From Kalaharituber pfeilii (Eukaryota > Ascomycota > Pezizomycetes > Pezizales > Pezizaceae): DNA of 64,000 nt. The stretch lies in contig WHUZ01000010.1 in NCBI GenBank assembly GCA_015179045.1, forward strand, positions 1,364,001 through 1,428,000, in the 5' to 3' direction. Of the stretch, positions 51,370 through 63,817 are shown piece after piece; position 1 is the stretch's first letter, and every line of letters starts with the position of its first letter. Below the pieces are notes generated by a model. The model saw only the letters and a list, made by a program, of their open reading frames with translations. It was not told where the DNA came from and searched no databases. The position numbers were made by a program, and so were the translations under genes.

Positions 51370-52928
51370 TTATAGCCTTCTCCTACCGCTGCCTTGGCTT
51401 GATGAGGTATTTGCCAATTCGGGTTGGTAGAGCTCAGGTTGGAAGTTTTCGCTTTGGTAATGGCTGGGGTTGTACGCCGAATTTCTGAATATCGACGTCT
51501 GGAAAGGCAATGGTGCTGGTTGGAATGGTGGGTATTGGAACAGAGAAGCGCGGAATCTATCCCTATCATCGTTTCTACGCTCTGCGTTCACATTTTGACT
51601 CACAGCGGTGAAGTAATAATTCAGCGGTGTGGGAGGAAAATATTGTTCAGGTAGAGCCGGCATGAAAGAAACTTGGACAGGTGAAGTTTGTATTTTCTCG
51701 TTAGCTGGAATAAGCTCGTTTATGTCCTCTGGTTTGTATATAATATCGTAATGCCCCCTAAGCGTCATTAGTATGATTCGATGTAGAATTATCATTGGGG
51801 TACAAACGGCCTGTAAAGCAATCTCAAAGTGGGTCCATAGGTATTTTCACCTGAAAAGTGATGCACGTTGACCTCAGTACCAGCACTCCGATCAAGATAG
51901 GAGATCTCAACCCGTAAATCTGCTGGAACAATCAGGCAATCGATCAATGCCTTCACTCCCACATGATCCAGCTCTACTGCAAATCGCTCAATTGTCATTG
52001 CACAGTAATTTGGCACACTATCTACTAGATATGCTTCGTATTCTGCAGGTGATTTTTTGATCCATGCGCTCGTGAGAAACTGAAGACTACATCAGATTGC
52101 TTGCTTACAATTGAAGGTTGCAGGGTCATACCTTGAAAAATGCTATTATGGAGTCTGTACCCTCGTTGAAAGTTTTCACAAGCTGCGTGTTGCCCTCGGC
52201 TGGCTCAAGCGCCACAAGTTTACTTAACATGTCGAACAGATGGAAAGTTTCCGTAGCAAAATCTTCGTAGACATATTCGGCAAATCCGACTTGTTTGAGG
52301 ACATTTTGCAACGATATTAAACGAGACCACTCTCGCTTGATCAGGTCATAATTCCCACTGCGAAGAAGCAATTCAAAATAACCAAATGCAATCGCTATTA
52401 CCAGTGAACAGTGTCAGTCAATTCCTGTAAAATCAAATAACCTCGCTCATACCTCTCCAAGCGCAATTTCCATCTCCTCGTATTTTTCGGTAGTGTGTGT
52501 AAGTTGGGTAGAGGGCCTGGATATATTCTTTAGCTGAATCTGCCAAACGAACCCAATCAAAGGGACGGGCTAAGCTTACTTGCGTTTTCTTAACATATAC
52601 CGGGTCTGCATTTGCGTACTCAAGCGCAATCTCTTTCGTCGATTTCAAATCACCAATCAACGAATCCTTCAGGCCAATTAGAACCAACAACTTTACCAGC
52701 GAAATCACAAGTGAGAGGAATATCCCATACCATGACCTCAGGGAGAAATTGGGTGGGTAAGCTTTGCAAGTCAGGGCTCTGTGTGTCAACAATATATGCT
52801 GGAGTCTCTGTGGTAATTTGTGCGGTTTGTGCAATGTAATGTTGGTCGTAGACTGGCCTTGACAGCGGAAAGTATTGGTTAGATGCGAGATATTCCCCGG
52901 TAAGACCGGCTGCGGAGTGTCCGTTCAT
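51370..52928 (-). CDS. Otubain-type ubiquitin thioesterase (peptidase C65)
   Basis: Spliced as complement(join(51370..51757,51808..52079,52132..52394,52453..52516,52580..52666,52731..52928)), 423 residues from MNGHSAAGLTGEYLASNQYF. The catalytic block is YRKIRGDGNCAWRAIAFGYF with Asp110 and nucleophile Cys113. The catalytic His297 lies in RPGHYDIIYKPEDI. Between them is the otubain helical segment with YLVDSVPNYCAMTIERFAVE. The C-terminal 120 residues are Pro/Gln/Ser-rich. Otubains cleave isopeptide-linked ubiquitin, often K48 chains. Upstream frame 52929-53369 is open and in frame, so the true start may lie in an upstream exon. Intron 52517..52579 is 63 nt without a stop. It was removed because KKTQ-ALYPTYTHYR matches fungal family spacing. 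Confidence 0.9.
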
Positions 52929-53862
52929 TGTTCTGACGTCGTTATATGAGGTGGGTTCGAATGGACGGGTACTATCTGGAAAGGTTGAGTGCTTGCAATG
53001 TGATGTAAGCTCTTGCTGCAGGCGGAGAGTCTCCAAAGAAGGTAGCTTGACTTGAGCGAGAGTATTTGATAACTGGGGAGCTGAATAAAGACTGTAAGTG
53101 TGCGGTTCAGCCACTGAAGACTTGTACCCTGTCAGGGTACTTATTCGCCCCGAGGGGTTTGGGGGGGAATTCGAGGGGGGGTAGGGAGGTGGGAACTTAA
53201 TTGGGGGGTTCAGCTTGGTTTGATTGGGTTGGTTGGGCTGCGGGGGGGCCGCGAGGGGGGGAGGGAGAGGAGGAACATACGGAGGGCAAACCTGGTAAAG
53301 CGACAGCAGCAAATGTCGGATTGTTCCCTTGCAGCTTCTTGGAGGGGAGGGGGGGGAGGCGAACGACAACCGGGCGGACGTTTCGCGGCGGGGGGGTCAG
53401 CGGGAGCCTCAAGCACTCGAAATACAGAAGGCGAGAAGCCGGCGGTTGAATCTCTACTTGCGGTGTGGTATCGGCCGGTGTCTCGTTTGCAAGCCTCTTC
53501 GTCGAGTAAAGCACTGAATCTACGACGTTCACAGACTGGAAATCGGGCGCATTATAAAGCTTGGACTCGTGTACAGAGCAGCAGCACTGTTTGGCAGTGG
53601 CATGCTGCGCAGACCAGTGAAGGTTTTCTCTACTTCGGCGAAGGTCTGACGTCGGTGCTGCGGGCTGGTTGGGCTTTCAATTTCTACGAGGGGGGGGTGC
53701 GCGGATTGGATTCGAATGGGGGGGGGGGGGAGAGGAGTGCCTGTGCTAAAGTGTGCTTGTGGGGATGGGCGCCAGGGCACCGCAATCTGGATTGGGGGAG
53801 GAAGGGGGGGCGGCCGTCCATCACTTGCCCCCGACAACCACATTGGCGCAGCCCGCCTGAAC

Positions 53863-53883
53863 GCCCGCCCGCCCGCCCGCCCG
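53863..53883. repeat. (CCCG)n microsatellite, second copy
   Basis: About five tandem GCCC units, the same tetranucleotide as at 28837-28864, lie in a GC-rich part of the large gene-poor tract. Confidence 0.8.
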
Positions 53884-54740
53884 TCTGCTACCTGGCGAGT
53901 GCTCGGCCTCGTCTGCTCCTCCCCCACATCGTCACGGCAACATTGACTGCTCGCTCACTCCGCTGTCCGCCCCCCCGTCGGCGCCCCGCTCACTCGTTGG
54001 CCGCCTCCGACAACAGCGCTATCAGCAGGCCGCTGTGTTGAAGCAAACACCCACCACAGCTATCCGACAATCTCCACCCGCACTGTGCGCTCTGTGGATC
54101 TGCTTGCTAGTTGTCGCAATTACACCCCCCTCTCCCCGGCAATACCAACAACTGAGGACCAGGCTATAACAACACTCGCGCTCTAGCGGCCTTCTGGGCT
54201 ACCGCACTACAATGCGATTGAGGTGCTCCCGAGCGACCGCCCCCCAGCGAACGTCGACAGGCCAGCTCCAAGTACAGGTCCCTCCTCTCCCCCACCCCCC
54301 CCCCGTTCGGCTCGCCCACTTGCTTACGCCTGGCCCGTGCCCCGTGCGTTCGTCCTCAATTCTGCCCCTGCTAATGCCATGACAACCCGCTTCGTTGTAG
54401 GAGAATATCAGGAATCGCTCAGGCAACACAACAGAACACAGCGGAGTGCCGCTCCGCACTAGTCAACCGAGTCCGCTCCAAACAACGACACAAGCCTCTA
54501 CGCGGCCCACAGTTGGTATCACACCCCATCCAGGCCAACCCTGCTGTAGCCAAGGCGCTGACCCCATTGTCAGGAAACTAAAGCAGGGTTGCAGAACGCA
54601 TTTTCGAAAAATATGCAGAAATTGTACATACTCCCATGGAGAAAAATTTGGCAAGCTAGAGCGAAAGTATGCTAAAGTAGGTGCCCTGGAGACCTTTCTG
54701 AGGGCCTCTCTTGGCACATGGCATAGCTCAGAGTAGGCAT

Positions 54741-54788
54741 GCATGTGTGTGAGTGTGTGAGTGTGAGTGTGTGTGTGTGTGCGTGTGC
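54741..54788. repeat. (TG)n microsatellite
   Basis: GT-rich repeat with GAGTGT interruptions over about 48 bases. Confidence 0.85.
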
Positions 54789-56467
54789 AAGCAGCCCTTC
54801 TGTCGCTCGTGTTCGTCGACTCTGGTCGGTCAGCACTTGGCACACTCGCCCTTCGCTGTGCTCGCCCCCTGCCCCCTGGCCCTCTCTCTCCACGGCTGTA
54901 CCGCTTTTCTGTCACCACAAGGCCCGTAGGTGGTGCTTGCACGGCACTAAGGTAACGCACCATGATGTGACACAAAATCTGGAAAGCATGTAAGCAGCAT
55001 GTACAAGCAGTAGGGCTCTCGTGCGAGATGGGTGTGCCGCCAACGACCGACAGGGATCGCCCATTGGTTCCGTCCCGATCGGCCCAGCTTGCTGTGGAGC
55101 ATGCAGAAGACGCAAGCGGCAGCGTGTGAGCGTGAAGTTGCCGTCAAGAGGAATCCCGTGGGGCGGATGCAATTGAGTGGCCTGCTGAGCCTGCAACTTG
55201 CATCACGCGATGCACATTTCTTCACTTCAGAGACCTGTCCCAGCTTGCGGCGGAGGGTGTGGCTGTTTGAAGTGGAATCTCTCCGTAGGGAGAAACCCAA
55301 GTTGGCACTGGGGAAGGGGCGGCAGTACGTATACGGCTGCCAGCACAGGTTGCTTAGATAGCTAGCGGGGCCCGAGTCCAACAGGGCCCGCCGCCGCCCG
55401 GCGGTCACCCGGACGCGAAACAGCCAGCCGGCGGGCCATCAGTGGGTGGGCGGTCTCCGTGGCAGGCTGCTCGGCCAGCGGCGGTCGAGGACCGTCGCTG
55501 CACTGCGGAACCCTTTCGGTGGGATAGTCTCGTAAGTCGCTGACTATCGGTGGGAGTCATCTGGGGAGAAATTGCAATCTCCTGCTGCGTGCTCCACGTC
55601 GCGGCGCCCGCCCAGTCCAACAGCCAGTGCTCGGCGCATGGCAGCTGCCTCTGGGCTCCTGCTTGGTCTTGGCGGCCTGCAGGACCCAGCGTGGACCCTG
55701 AGCAGCCCTGCCTGTGGTGCGCAGCACACGCATCTCTGCCACTAGCAAGCCCACCTGCCCGCCCCTCCTCCAATCGCCATCATCCCCCCCCCCCCCGCAA
55801 CTACCGGCCCCGCCTATGTCGGTAGAGTACTCCAGACTGAACCCCACGCCCAACGAAATCTGCCGGCGGGTACTCACATCACGCTGAGGAATCCTCAGGG
55901 CCTTGAAGTATGCTGCCCCAACTCAGACTACCATTCTTATGGATCAGCCGTGCACTGGGAACTGGTACCAAGATACTGCATGCTGTTTCTACCTGACATG
56001 CCCCGATGCCAGAAAAGCCCTAAGTGGCAGCGCCATTAGATCCTCGGTGCCTTCTTCTCACCAGCATTTCTCATCAGATTAGCTTGACTTACTTCGGAGG
56101 CTCGACGCGTTCCCTAAAAGGTGCCAGCGATTATTCGCTGGAATCTCACCTAACCAAGCATTCTCTGTTACTCGATTTAGAGTTAAAGCTTGGAAAATGC
56201 ACCTAAGCGGCAAGCACATGCCATATGATCTGGCTCTCTACGAACATCCCAGGAGTAAAAGACTACCATTCCCTGGCATGGGCTTACAGGTATTCTTTCT
56301 GGACATACATTGCCTCTTCAACCCTTCGAACGGAAAAAAATGCGATGCGAATTCGGGAGCCGGAGGCCAGAGCGAGAAAATCCCAGGGAGACTGCATCTG
56401 CTCCGGTTGCTGGGAAACGGAACATGCTTCATATTTAAGAGTGAGAACTAACAGCATTAGACTTCAG

Positions 56468-56510
56468 GGCAGCAGCAGCAGCAATAGCAGCACTAGTAGC
56501 AGCAGCAGAT
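56468..56510. repeat. CAG/AGC trinucleotide-rich stretch
   Basis: Interrupted CAG or AGC triplets. No open frame around it resembles a polyglutamine protein. Confidence 0.7.
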
Positions 56511-59339
56511 ATTTACAGAATTGCAGATCGTCGATATATACGTAGCTATAGTTTATGGTAGCATCCAATTCCTTGAATCAGCCATAAGGAACAAAATTAT
56601 ATTTTCGACTGCATCGACTGAAGATCGGCTATCTTGGATTCACAGGAGCAAGAGCGAGTGAAACAACTGATCTCAGGGCAATCGTATAGGCTTCACTAAG
56701 CACAAGATCTGGTACTCCCCCCCATTTTCTTCATTTCTTCATGATTTTATTTCTCAAATTCAGTGCATGTTGCCAGCAGCGGAAAAATATGCAGCCCTCA
56801 CTATGAAAATTACACAGGGTCAGATCATATCAAGGGATGTATGATTGGACTCGCCGCATACCCTGCAGTGCAGTTGGCAAGTCCCCAGAAAACGTGATGT
56901 GTTCAATTCGATACTGAACACTTCATTGGCATTTGGAAGCTGTCACTTGCTTAGTAATTTAGGAGAAGCTAAAGATTCCGCAACACTGCTCGACTTTCCT
57001 TTTTTTTTTTTGAGATTTTGATTGGGTAGAATTGAAGTATTTTCGCAGTTTACATCCTTGAATGTTCATATTCATCCTAGCTATGCTTATATTACACATA
57101 TTCTTTTCTTCTTACAAAATCGAGAGCTGTGTTAAGTTGAAAAATTATCTAGGAAAATGATACCCACCCCCTTTCTATCTATATCTTTTCTTTCTCTGCT
57201 TCCCACCCGTTCATTTTGCGCACCCACACACAACCTTCATACGGTGCAACACCCACTTCTCCCACTTCATTACATTTAGGCCTACGTATGTCCGATTTTT
57301 GCGCCCAAAATGCCGATGGGGCAAATGTCTCAGCTTGCGTTGGTTGCGTATGTCAATTATTGTCAGGCAGACAAACAAGCAAGCTGGTAGGCAGAAAAGC
57401 AGCTAATCATTGGCCACATGCATCCTACATATTCACCTGCGTGCAAAAACACGAACAAGCTGATCTATAATGCCTTCTAGCTGCCTTGTTTAATCCCTGT
57501 CTAATTTTTCTTACCTATTCAATATATTTAGGAGACACGTTATGTGCATGGGGAACTTACATTCGTGTTTAGAACTAAGTAGTCTTTAGTTTTCCCGCCA
57601 TTCCTGCTTCTCCTCCTCCTCCTCTTACTTTGCCTTCTGCTAACATACCCTTTAACGGCTTATGGTGCCAGTATGCGTTATGAGATGAACAATATCGCGG
57701 TATCCCATCAATGGCAGCAGCATAGCGGCGGAGGAAAGGAGGGTGTGCGGAATTAGCAGCAGAAAAGGAGGAAGGAGGAAGGAAATGGAGAAGATCATGA
57801 CCAGGCATCATCCAGCCTAACGGGCCACCGCCGGTGGGTATAAAGTCAATGTTATAGGGTGCATGGTTGATACCTAATTCCTACAAGTTGTTGAAGCTGG
57901 GAAAATGAACCAGGAGATTAGGATGTGATGTGATGTTGGAGATAAGGTTAAGCAGAGGAGGCGGGGGAGGGGTTGAGGCTCTCGGGCCGCCATCTAAGAC
58001 ATAACTTCACTGCAGCCTTTAATCTCCCCGACCCCTTTTCCTCCGGATCCTCCCCCGCAACCCAGATTAGTCCCTACCTAAGGTTTAAGGTTTAAACTCA
58101 AAAGTTTCTTTTGAGAATTTTGAGTTGCGGGCAAATTCTATATCAACGAAGGGTTCTATATTTTGGAGTTATCTTATGCGCAAATGTAGATCCCTTCTAT
58201 ACGATATCCTATATATATAAACAATTTTATTGCTTTTTGCCTCGCAATTAGGACAAGGCTATACCAAGGACAAATGTGCTACTACGCACATATAGAATAC
58301 GTCAGAGTGACAGTTGTCTAATAGAACATTTTTGACATTCAAGCACTTGTTTGAAGTGATATCGATTGACATGTGGGCTCCCCTTTCCCCGTCCCTATAT
58401 TGCTATCTCTATCTACCTCCTTGGTAAGACAACCTACTGAACATTAATTCCCTATCAATTCACAAAAGGTATGAATGAAGTTACTCTAGGTATTATAAAA
58501 TCAACTACAAATCTATGCCATAAGGTAACTTCTGACCTTCCTCCGCCTCTGTTTCCGAGTCGTACTTCACGTTAAAGAAAAGAGCTCGACCCTTATCTCC
58601 GTGTTTTCCCCGGTCAGTAAACCCCTTCTCCTCTTACCTCTGCAACCCGCCTGAATATATATACATATCAGCAAGATTGATCCCGCAAAGTATATGTGCA
58701 CAAAAGCAAGATTAAGAATAAAAAAAAAAAAAAGATTTAAAATAAAAAGTAAGCACCTATCCGCTTTTCTTTGCAACCCTTCAAAATCAAACCTCTGTAA
58801 TACCGCCAATCCTTTCCTTCTCCTTCCAATACTAGCGACTTACTCTGTGTCAAGTTGTACAATGTAAAGTTTGTCAGCTTCCCAACTCTCTTTCTCCCCT
58901 TCACCTCATGTTCTCTGCATCTAGTCTCAAGCACTCCAGGTGCACGCCTTAATACGCCCTACGTAAGCGCCCATGCATCCGTCCCTCGCTCCTCGTAGTT
59001 TCCGCAGCAAGTTTCCTTTCTGGAGTCACTTTACTTAGCCTGGTGATTGAAGAATGTTCACATAGGCTCTCCCTCCACCGACACTTATCCAGCAAAGCCG
59101 TTACATCTCCTTTCCTACTCGCGTCATCTCCCCGTCCAAACCACATTCTCGCACTCCAAACTCTGCTCTCCCACCCCTAACAATCCTTCAAATACTAGGC
59201 GTAAGTTGAGGTCAACTTCATGGCAACGCCGGACTATATGTAAAAGCGGCAGTTGGGAAGCTGTTAAAGGTGGGAGGGAGAGGAGGCGGTGGGGTGGGTT
59301 TAAGAGGTCGTGGGATTGTTAGATGGTCTACTTTTCGAA

Positions 59340-59560
59340 CATGTCGAAGTAGTGTGCGGTTGTTTTGGTAACAGAGGTAACGACGTTAGTGCAATGCAAA
59401 GGAGCAGAATTGAGGGCCCCAGTTCGAATCCTGGTTCCAGCTGGCGAAAGAGGGTTGTGCAGCATTTTAAAAAAAATAAGATGGTTTGCAATGCTGGTTG
59501 CAAATACTCAATGATTTCTTGGGAGTTCGAACTTCGGTTCTAGCGGCGATCAATTGGGAG
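59340..59560 (+). repeat. tRNA-like, SINE-like fragments (copies 2 and 3)
   Basis: AGTTCGAATCC at 59429-59439 matches the polymerase III B box (GGTTCGANTCC). A weak A box, TTGGTAACAGAGG, lies about 60 bases upstream. The T arm has mismatches and no acceptor stem pairs, so it is not a functional tRNA. About 95 bases on, GAGTTCGAACTTCGGTTC followed by TAGCGGCGA repeats the B-box neighbourhood (compare TTCCAGCTGGCGA), suggesting a second diverged copy. Similar 3' sequence occurs at 24205-24260. Confidence 0.35.
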
Positions 59561-61017
59561 TGAAAATTAGGTCACCTTTGTGATTTTTCATATACATTCT
59601 AGCAGTTCAATGATGTCCAGAGCATATTTCCACGTTGCCTTCAATATCACCCCCTAGTACACCTGAACTAAGTATTAATTATGCCTTCAGTCTTCTCTCC
59701 TCCGCCGATCGAACTTGTAGAGTTTTTGTAGATGCTATGGGGGATAGTCGACTGAATGGAGCCGAGGATGCTCGTGCTAGATCTGCAAAGCGGTGTACTT
59801 TTTACAACACCACGAATGTAAGAAACTTTCTTGAAGTCACGAGATCTGTAGAGTATTCTCAATCCTGTACTCTCAATTTGGTCCCACACATCACACTTAG
59901 AGTTCACCCTGACATCAGTCTAAAATTGGCAACTGCGTTACCAATCAAATTATTTGACTGCTGCTTCTGTTTTTCATATGCCTGATTACCACTTTTATTT
60001 TCTAGGATCTTTGTCTGAGTTTGCGAAGACTACTAGTAGTAAACATCTGCACATCTTTGGGGATTGTACAATAATTGGGCGCATTACGGTCGAGACAGTG
60101 AACGTCCCTCAGTAACCTAAGGAGTGCTGCCTGCCCCCCGTGACTTGTACAGTACATACTTGGTTACCCTCACTGCTATTTCCACCTCATCTCGCTGGCG
60201 TACAGCAGGCCTAGTCTCATACCACAGCAGGCCCCCAGATATATATAGTATCTACCCCTTCTCTCTGCACCTCCCAAACAAAGGCCATTTCGTGAGACAG
60301 CAACAGCAGCACAGTAGCACAAAGCAGCTATTCTTATGTGTTTTCCCCAATTTTGGTTTGCACTTGCAATTAGACATCTTACTCATGGTTACAAGCTTGA
60401 CTCTTGTAGTGACGTTCGCAGACACCCTGTCGCACACTTATTTAAGCCTGTCAACAGCAATTCACCAGCATAGCTTGCCTTGCATTCCTGCAGCCTTTGG
60501 CGAGAACACGTCGTACAATCCTGGCCATCGTGATCACACCACTGTCAGCCTCAACTCAACTCCAGGTAGCTGAAGCCCTTAGCATACAGGTGCAAACAGC
60601 AAGCCACGCCTGCCTGCCTGGCACTCTTAAAGTAAGGCCCTGACCTGCATCCGCTTCTCCTTGCCTGCATTGTGGATTTTCCCGGGCGATTGCTTCCTCG
60701 ATCCTGGACTTTCACGCTTTCCCTCTTCTTCACACCTCCCACATAAGACCTCGCTATAATCTCAAGGTCATAGCGTTTCCGTGTCGCTTCTGCTTAGATC
60801 CTTGTTTCCTCTTGACGACAAGCCCAGCATTTCAAGCTGCAACTTAAAGATCAGCCCCTTATTTGCCTGTAGCAATCTTTTGTTTCCCAAATCCCGTCCA
60901 CTCGTTTTTTTCAACATCATATCCACGTTCTCTAAGTTCGTTTCACCTCTATTCACCTTCGGTGGCTTCTACAGCAGCTTTTTCGAATCCCAGTTACGAC
61001 GCATCTATCCGACTCCA

Positions 61018-62309
61018 ATGCCTCTCTGCCGTTCTAAGAAGGTGAGCCCATCCGAAGCAGGGGTGTGCTGGAGGACGCCGACAAACCTCCACGTCAATTC
61101 TTCGGATGCTAACATGAGATTGGGCGAGAGCGTAGACAATACAACGCAAGATTGTGTTATTAGGTATCTACAGCTTTCAGGTGTTTGATTGAACCATGGT
61201 GGTTGGGGATGGGGCTCACACTATGAGCAGGGGATGGCGCGTGTGGAAAGACTTCGCTTTTGAATGTCTTCACTAGAGGGTAAGTGCTCTTTGCAGGTGC
61301 CGAAATGTCAATCTGGCCTGTTTGAAACGGGATGGTGTTAATGTTTATATTTATACAGATATTTCCCACAAGTCTAGTAAGGCGATTATTTGCTTTTCAA
61401 CATTGTGTATTAGGTGTTCCTGGATTGCGAATGCTAACGGAAGGCTACTGGGGCCAGTGAGCCTACCGTTTTCGGTATGCCTACAATTTAATTTCCAAAA
61501 TTGTGTGCTGAGTGTCTAACGGTGCGGCCTTCTAATAGAAAATTATGTTCATGGTACATCCCTCGTCGTTCCACAGACAAGGGCGTAAACTCATCCTTGA
61601 CAGACATATATGTGGACAACACGCATATCGAATTGAGCCTCTGGGATACTGCTGGGCAAGAAGAATTTGATAGGCTGCGGTCACTCTCATATAGCGATAC
61701 CCACACCATCATGCTCTGCTTCAGCGTATGTCATGCACACCCGATGCCAAACTGGGACTATGAGCACCAAACGCTGATGTACAGTACAAACTACTAGGTT
61801 GACTCTAGGGATTCTCTGGAAAACGTTGAATCAAAGTGGGTGGGGGAAATCGCTGATAACTGTCAGGGAGTGAAACTTGTGCTTGTTGCACTTAAATGCG
61901 ACTTGCGTGAGACTGCAGGAGATGGGGATGAGGATGGCGAGCAGAACGTTAGCTTCATCCAGTATCCAGAAGGACTGGCAGTTGCGGAACGGATAAAAGT
62001 ATGCATTCCATGAATGTTGGGTATTAGAGGCTGGAGAGATGCTAATAAGGCTCGTCTAGGCACTTCGATATCTAGGTATGATGCACCATTAGTAGTAGCC
62101 GTTGAAGCTTTCTAACTACCCTGTAGAGTGTTCCGCTAAGATGAACCGTGGTGTGAACGAGGTAAGAAGATCTAGCCGAACGGTCCAGAGCAGGTGGCGC
62201 TAACAATGTATTTTAGGCCTTCACTGAGGCTGCCAGAGTAGCTCTGACCTCTACTGCTAAGGGTGCTTCGGAATCCACCCGGGGGGAAGCTGCATTATCT
62301 TATAAGTAA
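61018..62309 (+). CDS. RHO3: Rho3-type small GTPase, C-terminal frame break at a G run
   Basis: Eleven exons: 61018..61041, 61136..61163, 61231..61279, 61359..61376, 61458..61474, 61539..61553, 61604..61725, 61798..61998, 62060..62075, 62127..62161 and 62217..62309. Several are under 30 nt. The P-loop is GDGACGKT (residues 18-25). The effector region is YEPTVFENYVHD (40-51), G3 is [15 protein letters not shown] (from 64), G4 is LVALKCDL (119-127) and G5 is ECSAK (164-168). The short N terminus MPLCRSKK and the Rho-type effector loop fit Rho3, which directs polarised exocytosis and actin in fungi. As written the frame ends ALSYK without a CAAX box. With one more G in the G6 run at 62281-62286 it ends GSCIIL and a stop at once, a geranylgeranylation-type CAAX. 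The protein is then about 203 residues. Confidence 0.92.
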
Positions 62310-63817
62310 CCAACTTTTTACGGAAAAATCAGTTCGAACTTGTACCATTATCACTGCCTCGTTGTTTTCGCCAACCCGGAAGAAGCACAGCAGTCGAATG
62401 AAGTTGACTCGCCGCCCGAGATATACTAGTATCATGTATCCAGGCAGCCTTCGGTGTTTTTTTTTCTCGAATTTCTATTCATCTTTAACTTTGACATCTT
62501 TAATGCAGGGAGTTGTTTCTTTCTATGCTGTTGGAATTCTTCTGTATTCTCCAATCTATTTCTTATGATAGTCTGAGTTGCACCTTCCTCTCTCCGATGA
62601 CCGAAAGTTACACAAATCTGGGCAGATTCTACATCATCATCACTATTGCAGTTGGTCGTCTATCGTTTGTGGTTGGGACTTGGATCGTGCAGTCTTCTTG
62701 TCGCGTGAAGCTTTATCGTATTCTTTTATTGTAGCTGAAATAGGTGGAATGAAGGGAGGCGGATTATCCTCATGCCCTGACTATTATGTGCACATCGCTA
62801 TTAGCCCGGTTGTCTTTGCAGACACTCAGTATTTAGCTGCGCCTTTTTTTTTCTTCTTGTTTTTGCAAGGATTTGTCAGCTTGTACGTCTTCTGCTATCA
62901 TACGCTTGAAACAAGTCTGAGATTAGATACATGTAAAAACACACGTGGTGAACATCTCCTATCGATTGTTATCTTTGAGAGATAGGCATTTTAAGATCAT
63001 GACAATGCTGATTGATACGAGACACTGAAGTCTCCGTCGTGGAGAAATTAATTCCGCGGATTGGCTTCTCCGGGCGAGAATCACCGGTAGCTGCCTCCAA
63101 TCCCGTCAGCAAAACAAAATCAAGATCCTTGGCGGAAGCTTCATTCGTATTTGTGCAAGCCCGAGATCGACTATCTGGGACGATAATACCAATTCTCCAG
63201 ATATCCGTCACTTTTCGTGGTCCGATATCGTGCTTATCCATACCCCTTCCTTCCACTACCCCCCCACCGGGACTTGTAGCCCCCCACCCCATTTTGTTTT
63301 TCGATCATCCCGCATCGCGCTGCCAGGTGCAGTCTCGAGACTGGCGCATGGTTCGGGCAGGGATGGTTCAGACATATGATAGCGACGGCGCCGCACTAAT
63401 CCTGGGTTGGGCAACTTTGATGTCAGTTGCTATTGCGCAATTGAAATTGCTCAGCCGTTGTTTTTTTCGCCGTGAATTTTTTTACGAGACAAAGAGAATT
63501 TATAATTAAGAAAGCTCACGCGCCCGCGATGGAGGAACAGCTAGTAGTATTTTGGTTCTTCTTGCTGGATATTGATAAACCTTTGGGTTGAGTTCCTCTT
63601 GACTCATTACCTATTTGGCTTTTATTGGAATTACCTTAGATATCTCAATTGAGGTCTATTACTCCTTGAGAGCTGTCTAGATATCACCTACTTGATACAC
63701 TAGTACTGCTCATTGAATTGAGCTCGCATTATCTATACCTCATTATACCTGTCGCCATTCCTCCCTTCCCGCCAGGACAGATTGAATTGAGAACTTGGTC
63801 GACTTGGTCAATTCAGC
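62310..63817. other. RHO3-MET1 intergenic region
   Basis: These 1.5 kb are AT-rich 3' of RHO3, then mixed promoter DNA. A 165-codon frame (63012-63509) lacks family features. No gene is supported. Confidence 0.5.

Larger units (their letters stand above)
52929..61017. other. 8 kb gene-poor tract between otubain and RHO3
   Basis: These genes are divergent, yet 8 kb separates them. The region 53150-54330 is full of G and C runs and yields long but unnatural frames on both strands. Further right are a CCCG repeat, a TG microsatellite (54741-54788) and CAG-rich DNA (56468-56510). Poly-T and poly-A runs and tRNA-like fragments near 59350-59560 follow. The last 700 bases are pyrimidine-rich RHO3 leader. 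No conserved protein was recognised. Confidence 0.5.

Noticed and set aside
53220..54041. 273-codon plus-strand frame
   Set aside because: Arises from G/C homopolymers, overlaps antisense frames, and has no conserved motif. It also lies upstream of the divergent otubain gene.
59429..59450. Functional tRNA gene
   Set aside because: A B box is present, but the T arm has two mismatches and no acceptor stem can be formed.
61554..61625. Shorter intron (acceptor CCACAG at 61576) in RHO3
   Set aside because: It would insert nine extra residues between HD and IYVDN, where the Rho family has none. The acceptor at 61603 fits.
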